Positions 1 to 6,889 of a DNA stretch of 15,678 nt are shown piece by piece. The notes beneath the pieces are model-generated. The model did no database searches, was not told the DNA's origin, and worked only from the letters and a program-made list of their open reading frames with translations. The stretch comes from Geobacillus icigianus (lineage in GTDB: Bacteria > Bacillota > Bacilli > Bacillales > Anoxybacillaceae): assembly GCF_000750005.1 (NCBI RefSeq), contig NZ_JPYA01000084.1, forward strand, positions 1-15,678. Direction: 5' to 3'. How positions within the stretch are numbered: position 1 is the first letter of the stretch; each line of letters opens with the position of its first letter. Position numbers and translations under genes: made by a program.

Positions 1-74
1 CAGCAGAATATAGAGAAAAGATATGGACAGTTGATAAATTTATACATTATGCAAAAGAAAAATACACAACTTGA
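1..74 (+). CDS. 3' end of an unidentified protein gene (partial)
   Basis: Reading in the third plus-strand frame from base 3 gives 23 residues ending in IHYAKEKYTT and a TGA stop at 72-74. A strong intrinsic terminator begins 14 bases after the stop, which is the main reason to believe this frame is a real gene end. The tail is charged and probably helical. Too little is present to name a family. The gene runs rightward toward dif, while almost everything on the other side of dif runs leftward, as expected at a replication terminus. The other open plus-strand frame reads through the terminator hairpin and is less credible. Confidence 0.5.
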   Translation, partial: AEYREKIWTVDKFIHYAKEKYTT

Positions 75-87
75 AACAATGTTTGTG

Positions 88-114
88 GGAGCGGTTCTTC
101 CGCTCTTTTTTATT
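88..114 (+). terminator. Rho-independent terminator of the upstream plus-strand gene
   Basis: Stem GAGCGG (89-94), loop TTCTT, stem CCGCTC (100-105), followed at once by a run of six T and further AT-rich sequence. It sits just after the stop codon at 72-74. Confidence 0.85.
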
Positions 115-171
115 ATATATACAAGTACAAGTGCCGGATAATTTTATGGGCACTGGAGGGAAGAGGTCATG

Positions 172-221
<50 letters not shown>

Positions 222-229
222 ATAAGTGA

Positions 230-324
230 TTGTCTCATATAAAAGTAATCTCATGATAGTGAGACAAAGCAAAAAAATCCCCATGTATTCTATCATGAAC
301 GAACTTGTCTTATACGTATGATAG
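230..324. repeat. Cluster of nested inverted repeats beside dif
   Basis: Three overlapping dyads lie within 95 bases. TTGTCTCA (230-237) pairs with TGAGACAA (260-267). TCATGATAG (251-259) pairs perfectly with CTATCATGA (290-298). CTATCAT (290-296) also pairs with ATGATAG (318-324), so one arm has two possible partners. No open reading frame is evident. From about 325 to 385 the sequence becomes GC-rich and resembles decayed coding sequence, but I cannot name it. The rest of the 75-490 spacer holds the upstream terminator, dif and the terminator of the next gene. Confidence 0.5.
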
Positions 325-390
325 CAAGGCTATTTCCGCTGGTTACAGGCGTGCGCGATGACGACGGGAGCTCGTCCGTATTGGTTGACA

Positions 391-440
391 TATAAAAACG
401 TGCAGTGTTCTTGAGTCACTTCCAAGAAACACTGCACGTT
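391..440 (-). terminator. Rho-independent terminator of the small gene at 493-687
   Basis: AACGTGCAGTGTT (397-409) pairs perfectly over 13 bp with AACACTGCACGTT (428-440). Three more pairs form inside after a one-base bulge. On the minus strand the hairpin is followed by a T-rich run (the complement of 391-398). It lies about 50 bases after the stop of the small minus-strand gene. Confidence 0.8.
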
Positions 441-492
441 ACCCGTTGCGTGTCGATAGTCGCAGGGAGAGCATGTTCCCATCCTTTCTTTG

Positions 493-687
493 TCATGCGA
501 TATCGGTATGACGGTAGCAAACGCCTTTATATTTGACGCGGACCGGCACGCCCTTTTCTCGCTTATGTTTGATGAGCAACTGTTGCGCTTTTGAAAAGGC
601 TTCCATCATTCCGGACGCCGGAATGGCTTCTTCCCATACGATCGTCTTCCCTTGAACTGTGTAGAAAGAAAAAACATACTGTTTCAT
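493..687 (-). CDS. Small hypothetical protein, 64 aa
   Basis: I do not recognise this family. The protein begins MKQYVFSFYTVQGKTIVWEE, has no signal peptide or membrane segment, and carries a basic middle (KHKREKG) before RVKYKGVCYR. It may be a small alpha/beta fold, but nothing fixes a function. I chose the ATG at 687 rather than the in-frame GTG at 696. GGGAGG lies eight bases before the ATG, whereas it abuts the GTG. It has its own -10-like TATAAT (711-716) and a strong terminator (391-440), so it is probably a separate transcript. A sequence like the RTP-binding core overlaps its promoter start region, an arrangement also seen before rtp. That suggests, without proving, RTP control. Confidence 0.7.
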   Translation of the reverse strand: MKQYVFSFYTVQGKTIVWEEAIPASGMMEAFSKAQQLLIKHKREKGVPVRVKYKGVCYRHTDIA

Positions 688-688
688 T

Positions 689-717
689 TTCCTCACCTCC
701 CTATGTACTTATTATAA
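689..717 (+). promoter_or_regulatory. Ter-like (RTP-binding) sequence overlapping the promoter of the 64-aa gene
   Basis: CTATGTACT at 701-709 exactly matches the core of the B. subtilis RTP B site (CTATGTACY, recalled from the literature). The bases after it match only partly (A, T and T at expected places), and the A-site half to the left is poor. The core lies beside a -10-like TATAAT read on the minus strand (711-716). If functional, its orientation would arrest leftward-moving forks, about 480 bp before they reach dif. Confidence 0.35.
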
Positions 718-811
718 TCAAACCCTGTTTTTCCTAAACACAAAAACTGTTACAATTATGTTAACATTTTCTGCTGTATCGCTCTCGCGAAATGGTGAAG
801 GATTGACCGAA

Positions 812-845
812 CAGGAAAACCGGCATCAAAGTTCGATGCCGGTTT
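812..845 (-). terminator. Terminator hairpin of the MoxR-VWA-DHH operon, overlapping the last stop codon
   Basis: AAACCGGCATC (817-827) pairs with GATGCCGGTTT (835-845) around a seven-base loop. The DHH gene stop codon (826-828) sits at the loop edge, so the stem includes the last codons. On the minus strand only four T follow before CC, so the U-tract is short. Confidence 0.6.
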
Positions 846-2073
846 GTTGTTTGTATTGCTTGACAGCCGCCAGATAGTCCGCTTGAATGTCGGCTTTGTC
901 TCGAGCGAGTCGTGTGCTTAAAAACTGAAGCACCGCCTCATCATGAGCAAGGCCGGCCGCAAACTGCCGCTTTAGCCAACGCTCGCCGCTAGCTTCATCT
1001 GGAAACGCATGCGCCTCCCCTTCCTCATCAGCATATACGATCCAGCCTTGCTCGGTATGACGGCTCAACCACCATTGACCATGATGGTTCGTCCAAAAGG
1101 TTCCTTCCGCTCCGTCTCGTTTGTTCAGCTGGTTTTGTTCCGCATCGCTGTAAATTGGCAACAGCGGGAACGTCTCGATGACAAAGAGCGGGAATGTCGT
1201 CTCATCAACCAAACAACCGGACGCTTTTGGGTGGCCGCCGCCACCGAACTGCCGAGCGAACTCAGCGACGTTGACATCATCGTGAGTGGTACGAAAACCG
1301 ATATGTTTCGTCCCCATATTGACCATCGCGATTAAATCAAGATGAGGAAATCGCTTCGATAACATATTGCCGAGTTCCGACATATGGCGCTCGGCAAAGA
1401 CGACGCCGATGCAATAGTCGCCAAGCCAGCGCTGAACGAGTTGCTTTTGTTTTTGCCGGATGTAGCGCTGAATTTTCTTTTCTTCCATATCCAAAAGCAG
1501 CTCTTCCGTTTCGGTTAAGGCGAACGGTTGGCCGGAAGAAAGCCGTTCGCTCATCGTCTCCCAGAAACTGTCGAGCCCTAAAATCGTCAGTAAATCATTA
1601 AGCCGTTTGGCTTGTATATTTCCGTTCTCTTCCCATTCCCATGTATCGTATTGACGGACGAGTTCGACAAACGCGTCAAGCGCTTCCGTTCGCGCCAGTT
1701 TCCCTTCGCGGACAAGGTAGTCGTAAAAAAGCGAGGTGGCGCATGTTTTTTTGCCATCTTCTCCGGTCGGCACGACCCATCCCCACGGGTAATGGTTAAA
1801 ATGAAGCGCCGTGACATGGTGGTCGATCACTTGCACATGGCCGCCGCGCTCGGCTCGTTCGGCCAGCTTTTGTTCGACTTCCTTGCCGACGGCCAAGTCG
1901 GTGATCCATAGCATGGCATCGGCCGCTTCTTCACTTTGCAAAAATTGGGCAACCCGCTCGTCAAGATTTCGATAGGAACAAAATGAAATATTGACTTCCG
2001 TAAACGCCAGTTTGGCCAGCAATCCGCAGCCGATGCCGTCTAAGTCGCTGTCGGTGAATAATTTGATCATCAT
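826..2073 (-). CDS. nrnB: DHH/DHHA1 phosphoesterase, NrnB-like nanoRNase
   Basis: A 415-residue DHH-superfamily phosphoesterase. The N-terminal motif DSDLDG is at about 8-13, an aspartate (ITD) near 59, the DHH triad at about 84-86, and the DHHA1 signature GGGGHPKASG at about 277-286. These residues bind the paired Mn2+ ions in the family. The opening (KLFTDSDLDGIGCGLLAKLAF) and overall layout resemble B. subtilis NrnB (YngD), an oligoribonuclease that degrades very short RNAs. The symbol is transferred on that resemblance and could be wrong, since other DHH proteins act on cyclic dinucleotides. The C-terminal 100 residues (about 315-415) lie beyond the core and are of unknown use. The ATG at 2073 is preferred: AAGGA is six bases upstream, while the in-frame GTG at 2091 has no ribosome site. 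An ATG at 2070 is also possible. It is the last gene of a three-gene operon. Confidence 0.85.
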   Translation of the reverse strand: MMIKLFTDSDLDGIGCGLLAKLAFTEVNISFCSYRNLDERVAQFLQSEEAADAMLWITDLAVGKEVEQKLAERAERGGHVQVIDHHVTALHFNHYPWGWVVPTGEDGKKTCATSLFYDYLVREGKLARTEALDAFVELVRQYDTWEWEENGNIQAKRLNDLLTILGLDSFWETMSERLSSGQPFALTETEELLLDMEEKKIQRYIRQKQKQLVQRWLGDYCIGVVFAERHMSELGNMLSKRFPHLDLIAMVNMGTKHIGFRTTHDDVNVAEFARQFGGGGHPKASGCLVDETTFPLFVIETFPLLPIYSDAEQNQLNKRDGAEGTFWTNHHGQWWLSRHTEQGWIVYADEEGEAHAFPDEASGERWLKRQFAAGLAHDEAVLQFLSTRLARDKADIQADYLAAVKQYKQQTGIEL

Positions 2074-2087
2074 TTCCCATCCTTCTG

Positions 2088-3998
2088 TCACAAACTTTTT
2101 TGCAGCCAGGCTTTCAAAAGCGGCAACAAGCGGTCAGCAAGTTCACTGACATGCGGCACGAAGACGCGAAAACGGCCGTAAATGTTTTCCACCGTCCGCC
2201 GCGTCGATTCGTCATCGGCGCCGCGCCCTAAAAAGAGGTTGACGACCTCGATGCCGCGACGGCGCGCGTCGGCGACCGCTTCATGTGTATCGATGATGCC
2301 GTTTTGTTCGTAGCCGTATGCGGCCGGCTCGCCATCCGAGAAGACGAGCAGCACTTTTTGCCTTTCCGGACGGCCAAGAAGCTGTTCCGTCATCCAGCGG
2401 ATCGCCAATCCGTCACGGTTGTCTTCATGCGGCTCAAGCTGCATGATCGCCGGGCCGCTCGATGGCTCCAATGATCGGCGAAACGATACAGCCGTTTGCA
2501 TGTAATTCGGCTGCCAAGCGGCGGTCGCTTCGTTCGCATCTTCCCAAAATCCCACAATGGCATGCGGCACCCGCAACGTTTTCAACGCTTCATGACAAAG
2601 GACAAGACCGGTTTTCGTCTCTTCCATTTTGTCGTGCATCGAGGCGGAACAGTCGACGAGCAGTCCGAATACCGCATCAAACCGCCGCGCTGGCTCGCCT
2701 TTTTTGTAAAACAAGCGCGGCCGCTCATCGGTGAAAAACGGCACCAGCTGTTTGCGCAGCCGTCCGGCGGGCAAGTTTGTGCGCCAAGCGCTGCGCTGAT
2801 GCTCAAGCCATTGCTCCATCACGCGCACGAGCCGTTTCCGGTACGGCGCCACCGCCGCCTGCTTGGCGCGGTATTGCTCGAGATGGACCGGACTTGACGG
2901 CGAGAAAGGAACAAGCACAAGTTCAGCCCGGCGGTTCGCCTCGCCGTATGGCGCGCCGCTTCCGGTGCGGGGATGATCGTCAAAGGAGGCGTGCGCCTCG
3001 AGGCCATAGTCATTCCGATTCGTTGGTTGGGACGTTCCTTGAACGATGGCGAGCGCTTGGTCGCCGTCATCCCCCGGTCTTGCCCCATCGCCCATCATTC
3101 CTGTTCGGCTTCCCCGCTCGAGTTCAAAGCGGAGAAAGCTTCCACCCGTCCGACTCGTTTCTCGATGCCATGTCGGCAGCGTCTGCCGCTTGACCTCCCC
3201 GTTCGCCTCGGCGAGCGCATCATCGTTTTCAAGTGAATCCGTTCGTTTGATGTCGTCAATCGTCAGCGTTTGTTCGTCCTGTCCAGCGTCGCTGACAAAG
3301 GGAAGCGATGTGTAGTCGTGGACGAGATCGCTATGGAGTGACTGTTTCATCAGTTCCGTCAGCGCCAATGCCCATTGTGCTACCTCAGTGGTCGAAGAAG
3401 CGTCAAACCATTGTGTCCATAGCGTTTGCAGGCGGGTTTGCACCGCTTCCTCGGCCATCGGAGCGAGCGGCACATCGTCAAGGGGAGAGTCGGCAGTCAA
3501 ACGCAAATACATAGCCGCCAAAAATTGATCAGCCAAGGCGCTCCGCGTTTGGTTCGCCTGCCATTGCTGGGCGAAATAGCGGCGGTATAGGCGACGGCGC
3601 ACCCGAAACCATCGCTTCGTCCCCGGTCGTTCCCGCTCGCACACCATTTCCAAACGAAGATCTTCAGCGAAGGAAAACAGCTGTTTCGCCAGTTTGGGCA
3701 AGGGCTGCGCGTCGGCCGCTTGCCGGAACGCCTGAACGGCGGAGACGTCGGTATGACGCCTTGTGCCAATAAGGCGCAGCACGACGTCACTTTTGATGGC
3801 CGCTTCTTTCTCGTGAGCAGGATAGACGTCCCAAAAGCGGCTGACGTAAACAATCGGCCGGGTTAGATGCACGCCGGAGTGAGCGGCGAACTCCACCGTC
3901 CAATGACGGTTCTGGGCGAGCGTTCGGGCAAGATCGGAAAGCTGCATCACCAAAAACGAATCGATCGGCCGATCGTCGAACATCATGAATCGTTCCAT
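2088..3998 (-). CDS. Von Willebrand factor A domain protein, CobT-like, partner of MoxR ATPase
   Basis: A 636-residue cytosolic protein. The C-terminal third is a VWA domain with a MIDAS motif DCSAS at about 449-453 and FSDGEP at about 553-558, so a divalent ion is likely bound. The stretch before it (RAKQ...RLFYKKGEPARRFD) resembles the C-terminal region of CobT-type chelatase subunits. A long acidic and flexible middle (about 245-370) separates an N-terminal helical domain. By analogy with MoxR/VWA and CobS/CobT pairs, it should work with the ATPase encoded just upstream, in metal insertion or protein remodelling; the target is unknown. No cobalamin genes are nearby, so a cobaltochelatase role is not supported. 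I chose the ATG at 3998 because AGGAGTAGGTGG, which contains the stop of the ATPase gene, lies just upstream. Confidence 0.85.
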   Translation of the reverse strand: MERFMMFDDRPIDSFLVMQLSDLARTLAQNRHWTVEFAAHSGVHLTRPIVYVSRFWDVYPAHEKEAAIKSDVVLRLIGTRRHTDVSAVQAFRQAADAQPLPKLAKQLFSFAEDLRLEMVCERERPGTKRWFRVRRRLYRRYFAQQWQANQTRSALADQFLAAMYLRLTADSPLDDVPLAPMAEEAVQTRLQTLWTQWFDASSTTEVAQWALALTELMKQSLHSDLVHDYTSLPFVSDAGQDEQTLTIDDIKRTDSLENDDALAEANGEVKRQTLPTWHRETSRTGGSFLRFELERGSRTGMMGDGARPGDDGDQALAIVQGTSQPTNRNDYGLEAHASFDDHPRTGSGAPYGEANRRAELVLVPFSPSSPVHLEQYRAKQAAVAPYRKRLVRVMEQWLEHQRSAWRTNLPAGRLRKQLVPFFTDERPRLFYKKGEPARRFDAVFGLLVDCSASMHDKMEETKTGLVLCHEALKTLRVPHAIVGFWEDANEATAAWQPNYMQTAVSFRRSLEPSSGPAIMQLEPHEDNRDGLAIRWMTEQLLGRPERQKVLLVFSDGEPAAYGYEQNGIIDTHEAVADARRRGIEVVNLFLGRGADDESTRRTVENIYGRFRVFVPHVSELADRLLPLLKAWLQKSL

Positions 3999-4008
3999 GC
4001 GCCGCCAC

Positions 4009-4884
4009 CTACTCCTCAAACCATGTTTCAGCTATATTCCGCACCGCGGCTCGCTCCCGCTCATCGTCAAGCTTATCGACAATGCTTCGTTCAATCGCGC
4101 GCAGCGGCGGCATATATGCGGCCAGATCGCAAGCATCAAGCAAGGCGCGCACGGAGGCGGCTTCTTCAGCGATTTGTCCGTTTCGCACTTGTGTAAGCAA
4201 ATCGGCCGATAGAGCGACGAAACGGTCGATCAACGCCTCATCCGTTACTGTAGTTTGCGCCAATAACACCGATTTTAATGTCGCTCCTTGCACATACGGC
4301 ACGTCAATGACGACGAACCGATTTTTCAGCGCTTCATTCAGCGGAACGGTGCCAATATAGCCTTCATTGACGGCAGCGATGACGCCAAACGTCGGTTTCG
4401 CCTGCACGACCTCGCCGGTGAGCGGGTTGGTAAGCCGCCGCCGGTAATCGAGGACACCGTTTAAAATCGGCAGCGTCTCAGGTTTTGCCATATTAATTTC
4501 GTCAATGTATAACAAATGCCCTTTGGTCATCGCTTGAATCACAGGTCCGGGCACATACTCAATGACAGCTTGGCCGTTCTGATGCACGATCGTCTTGAAC
4601 CCGAGCAACGCCTCGGCATCCAAGTCAACGGAACAGTTAATGCTGTGCATAGGCTGGCCGAACAGCGCGGACAATGTTTCCGCGAGCCGCGTTTTGCCTG
4701 ACCCGGTCGGTCCTTTTAACAGCACGTTTTTCCCAAGCGCCAGGGCGACGGCCGCATCGTGTACGATCGCCTCGTCGTCGGCCGTATACCCGCCCGATCC
4801 GATCAACGCCCGATCCGGATCGTGGCGGAACTGCTCGGTTCGTGTCTCGATCGCTTTTACGACTACTGGTGGCCATGTGATCAT
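4009..4884 (-). CDS. MoxR-family AAA+ ATPase
   Basis: A 291-residue AAA+ ATPase of the MoxR/CobS/NorQ type. Visible motifs are Walker A GPTGSGKT at about 58-65, Walker B LLYIDEI at about 124-130, a sensor-1 asparagine in AAVNEG near 173, and the LKNRF arginine finger near 189. The family forms hexameric rings that load metals or activate partner enzymes together with a VWA protein. Here the VWA partner gene follows directly, its ribosome site overlapping this gene's stop codon, which implies coupled translation. The ATG at 4884 follows GAGAGGAAG. This is the first gene of the operon, with a plausible SigA-type promoter at 4921-4949. NorQ-like function is conceivable given hmp nearby, but no nitric oxide reductase genes are present. 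Confidence 0.88.
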   Translation of the reverse strand: MITWPPVVVKAIETRTEQFRHDPDRALIGSGGYTADDEAIVHDAAVALALGKNVLLKGPTGSGKTRLAETLSALFGQPMHSINCSVDLDAEALLGFKTIVHQNGQAVIEYVPGPVIQAMTKGHLLYIDEINMAKPETLPILNGVLDYRRRLTNPLTGEVVQAKPTFGVIAAVNEGYIGTVPLNEALKNRFVVIDVPYVQGATLKSVLLAQTTVTDEALIDRFVALSADLLTQVRNGQIAEEAASVRALLDACDLAAYMPPLRAIERSIVDKLDDERERAAVRNIAETWFEE

Positions 4885-4920
4885 TTGTGGTCTTCCTCTC
4901 TGTTGCCATCTTCCCCTCTC

Positions 4921-4949
4921 ATTCTACTAGATCGACGGTTCGGACGCAA
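4921..4949 (-). promoter_or_regulatory. Candidate SigA promoter of the moxR-VWA-DHH operon
   Basis: On the minus strand TTGCGT (4944-4949) and TAGAAT (4921-4926) are separated by 17 bases. This gives a leader of about 30 bases before the ATG at 4884. The -35 box is only half matched. Confidence 0.45.
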
Positions 4950-5014
4950 AACAAATAAAATCAACCATAATTATATTATGTAAATTTATATTAAAGAAAA
5001 AACTCGGCGCCCCC

Positions 5015-5389
5015 CTAACTGTAGTTGTCCTCAATCGCTTTGCGAATGAGCGCCGCGCATCGGTCAAGCTCTGCTTTTAGCTGGCGTTTGTATAGCTTCG
5101 CTTTTTCCTGCCCACCCTCGGCGAATCGGTAATACACGACTTCTTGGTATTTCATCCCTTCTTTTTTCTTCTTTACTTGTTTTAAAATGCCGTCTTCGAT
5201 CAAATCGTGAAGCGCCTTGTACACTTCTGAATGGTTCGGCCGGTAGCCGAACGGTTTAAACTCTTGGCGTAGCACATCGAGCAGTTTCAATCCGTACAGC
5301 CGTTCTTGTTCTGTTAACGTGATCAAATACAATTTTAAAAACGCACGTTGTTTTAACAGAAAACCGCTTGGCGTTCGTTTTTCTCCCAT
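5015..5389 (-). CDS. rtp: Replication terminator protein (RTP)
   Basis: A 124-residue protein that matches B. subtilis RTP (122 aa) almost end to end. Shared stretches include GFLxKQRAFLKLYxIT, TEQERLYGLKLLxVLR, PNHxEVYxxLHxLxxDGILKQ and AKLYKxQLKxELDRC. RTP is a winged-helix dimer. Two dimers bind the A and B halves of a Ter site and stop the DnaC helicase when a fork arrives from the B side. The C-terminal helix, the dimer coiled coil, is intact. The start is firm: AAGGAGGAG lies five bases before the ATG. Most Bacillota lack this protein; it is known from Bacillus and close relatives. In B. subtilis rtp represses itself through Ter sites over its promoter, and a Ter-like core also lies at this promoter (5447-5454). 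Its presence places the window in the terminus region, as does dif. Confidence 0.97.
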   Translation of the reverse strand: MGEKRTPSGFLLKQRAFLKLYLITLTEQERLYGLKLLDVLRQEFKPFGYRPNHSEVYKALHDLIEDGILKQVKKKKEGMKYQEVVYYRFAEGGQEKAKLYKRQLKAELDRCAALIRKAIEDNYS

Positions 5390-5434
5390 GCCGCTCCTCC
5401 TTCCCCGCTTTTCTCATCGATTGGAAGATTCGCC

Positions 5435-5463
5435 ATTCTCCGGTTTCTATGTTCATTATACCA
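5435..5463 (+). promoter_or_regulatory. Candidate RTP-binding site overlapping the rtp promoter
   Basis: CTATGTTC at 5447-5454 directly abuts the -10 hexamer of rtp. The same eight bases begin the better Ter-like site at 15385-15401. Bases further to the right match the B. subtilis B site poorly and the A half is not convincing. Position and autoregulation in B. subtilis are the main arguments. In this orientation it would block leftward forks. Confidence 0.35.
5455..5463 (-). promoter_or_regulatory. Extended -10 promoter of rtp
   Basis: On the minus strand TGGTATAAT forms a perfect extended -10 element. No good -35 box is present; the region 17 bases upstream reads TTCCTT. Transcription would start near 5448, inside the Ter-like core. 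Confidence 0.55.
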
Positions 5464-5470
5464 TATACGA

Positions 5471-5497
5471 GGAGGGAAAGGAAAAATCCTTCCCTCC
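5471..5497. repeat. Hairpin between purU and rtp
   Basis: GGAGGGAAAGGA (5471-5482) pairs with TCCTTCCCTCC (5487-5497), with one extra base in the left arm, around a loop of A residues. It lies seven bases after the purU stop and covers the -35 area of rtp. The stem is strong, but no T-run follows on the minus strand, so it may be only a weak or Rho-assisted terminator of purU. Confidence 0.45.
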
Positions 5498-5503
5498 CTG
5501 CTT

Positions 5504-6406
5504 TCAATAAAACACGATCGTTTTATTGCCGTGAATGATGACCCGGTCTTCCAAATGCCATTTGAGCGCCCGCGCGAGCACCGTTTTTTCGATTAGGCGG
5601 CCGATCCGTTTCAAATCGTCGGGATGATGGCGGTGATCCACCCGGGTGACGTCTTGTTCAATGATCGGCCCTTCATCTAAATCATCGGTGACGTAATGGG
5701 ACGTGGCCCCGATCAGCTTGACGCCCCGCTCATAGGCTCGCTCGTACGGCCGCGCGCCGACAAACGCCGGCAAAAACGAGTGGTGAATATTAATGATTCT
5801 CCCTGGAAATTCAGCGACAAACGCCGGCGATAAAATTTGCATGTAGCGAGCGAGCACAATCGTATCGATCCGATAGTCGCGAAGCAGGCGGATTTGTTCG
5901 GCTTCTGCGTCAGCTTTCGTCTCTTTCGTGACGGGGATATGTACGTACGGGATGCCGAGCGGCTCAACGGTTTCGCGCAAATCCGGGTGGTTGCTGATGA
6001 CAAGGGCGATATCGGCGATCAGTTCGCCCGCCTGCCATTGCCAAAGCAGCTCAAGCAAGCAATGTTCCGCCTTCGAGACAAAAATGGCGATCCGCCGAAT
6101 GTCACGGTGAAGCCGGAGCCGCCACGTCATGCCAAATTCTGCGGCAATCGAGCGAAACGCCGCTTCAAGCTCGTTTTTTCGAGCGGCGACGTTCGGGCAG
6201 TCAAACTCCAAACGGAGGAAAAACGTGCCGCCTTCCGGATCGGTTGAGTATTGGCTTGATTCGACGATATTCGCCCCTTGTTCATAAAGAAATGAGGTGA
6301 CCGCGGCAACGATGCCGGGACGGTCCGGGCAGGAAATGAGCAGCCGGGCGCGATGTTCGTAGGTTTGCAAAAACGATTGCCAGCGATGTTGGCGAAATGT
6401 GCTCAT
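5504..6406 (-). CDS. purU: Formyltetrahydrofolate deformylase
   Basis: A 300-residue enzyme that hydrolyses 10-formyltetrahydrofolate to formate and tetrahydrofolate, balancing one-carbon pools and feeding formate to purine synthesis. An N-terminal ACT domain (about 20-95; [15 protein letters not shown]) is followed by a formyltransferase fold (about 105-290). The catalytic triad of the family is visible as Asn206 and His208 (IINIHHS) and Asp244 (DDLDEGP). Length equals the usual PurU length. The start has AAAGGAG about ten bases upstream. It has its own strong promoter at 6445-6473 and sits upstream of rtp on the same strand, but the hairpin and the rtp promoter suggest mostly separate transcripts. 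No PurR box or riboswitch was seen. Confidence 0.95.
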   Translation of the reverse strand: MSTFRQHRWQSFLQTYEHRARLLISCPDRPGIVAAVTSFLYEQGANIVESSQYSTDPEGGTFFLRLEFDCPNVAARKNELEAAFRSIAAEFGMTWRLRLHRDIRRIAIFVSKAEHCLLELLWQWQAGELIADIALVISNHPDLRETVEPLGIPYVHIPVTKETKADAEAEQIRLLRDYRIDTIVLARYMQILSPAFVAEFPGRIINIHHSFLPAFVGARPYERAYERGVKLIGATSHYVTDDLDEGPIIEQDVTRVDHRHHPDDLKRIGRLIEKTVLARALKWHLEDRVIIHGNKTIVFY

Positions 6407-6444
6407 CCGATGTCTCTCCTTTATCTTGTTGTGACTTAATTTCC

Positions 6445-6473
6445 ATCATACAAAAAATTGCTGAGCTTGCCAA
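6445..6473 (-). promoter_or_regulatory. SigA-type promoter of purU
   Basis: On the minus strand TTGGCA (6468-6473) and TATGAT (6445-6450) are spaced by exactly 17 bases, each matching consensus at five of six positions. The expected start lies near 6438, about 32 bases before the ATG. Confidence 0.7.
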
Positions 6474-6889
6474 CAAGGAATGTTTCTAACAAACAAAAGA
6501 AGAGTGTCTCAATGGACCTCTCCTTTTGTAAAGCGGGCAACGCCCCTATCGTTTGGCGATTTCGCTCCGGCTTGCGTCGGTTTTCGTTCTGGCAGTTTAC
6601 CTTGGAAGGCCGGTGAAACGCGGTTGCCACGAGCAAATGAGCGGCGTTTCGTCAAAAAAGAAAGAAGGTGGGTTTCACCGGGTTTTTCCTAATAGAAAAT
6701 AGATGGGGCGGTATTTTGTACAAAATCACCGGCCTCCTAGAAGGCCGGCGATTTAAGGGAGCAAGCTCCTTATCAAGCCCGTTTCTCAAATAGGTAAGCC
6801 TTGTCGCGTCAGGAGCGTCTTTCAAACGTTCCCCCATTGCTCAAGAGAAACGACCGTTTTTCACTAGCCATCTAGAGTGGCTGGGTTGA
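6474..6889. other. Noncoding spacer between purU and hmp
   Basis: About 416 bases with no credible gene. The left part (6474-6600) shows small GC dyads such as GGGC/GCCC but nothing nameable. The centre is the palindrome-rich repeat described separately (6601-6754). To its right AAGGGAGC and GCTCCTT (6755-6771) form another hairpin. Beside the hmp stop, AGCCA and TGGCT (6866-6882) make a weak stem without a T-run, so no clear hmp terminator is visible. A 61-codon minus-strand frame runs across the repeat (start near 6837) but lacks convincing protein features. Confidence 0.5.
6601..6754 (-). repeat. Interspersed palindromic repeat, copy A (MITE/PATE-like)
   Basis: Read on the minus strand this segment aligns over its whole length with 13699-13855 on the plus strand, with many substitutions and small gaps. 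Shared blocks include GGCGATTT or GGTGATTT, GTACAAAAT, TTCCATCT-like, ACCTTCTT, ATTTGCTCG and GTTTCACC. Internal structure: a near-perfect palindrome at 6723-6754 (13-base arms around CCTAGA), the 14-bp palindrome ATTTTGTACAAAAT (6713-6726), and an inverted pair CCGGTGAAAC (6610-6619) with GTTTCACCGG (6672-6681). No coding capacity. Size and structure resemble short non-autonomous elements such as Bacillus bcr1; the parent transposase is unknown. Confidence 0.7.

Noticed and set aside
1..141. Open plus-strand frame in the first reading frame up to the TAA at 139-141
   Set aside because: It would run through a strong terminator hairpin; the third frame ends before the terminator and fits better.
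391..440. Long hairpin as a small RNA gene or CRISPR-type repeat
   Set aside because: A single hairpin with a T-run directly after a minus-strand gene is better explained as a terminator; no array was seen anywhere in the window.
755..770. TTATGTTAACA, another XerD-arm-like sequence
   Set aside because: No XerC arm at the required spacing; considered a chance match.
2283..3315. Several plus-strand open frames opposite the VWA gene
   Set aside because: No ribosome sites or recognisable motifs; they are antisense shadows of a gene with clear MIDAS motifs.
4962..4990. XerD-arm-like TTATGTAAATT between rtp and the moxR gene, as a second dif site
   Set aside because: The arm matches at 10 of 11 positions but the XerC half matches at only 3 of 11. 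In AT-rich DNA a lone half is not convincing, and the full site is at 191-218.
6652..6837. A 61-codon minus-strand frame between purU and hmp
   Set aside because: It crosses the palindromic repeat, lacks a clear ribosome site and shows no family features.
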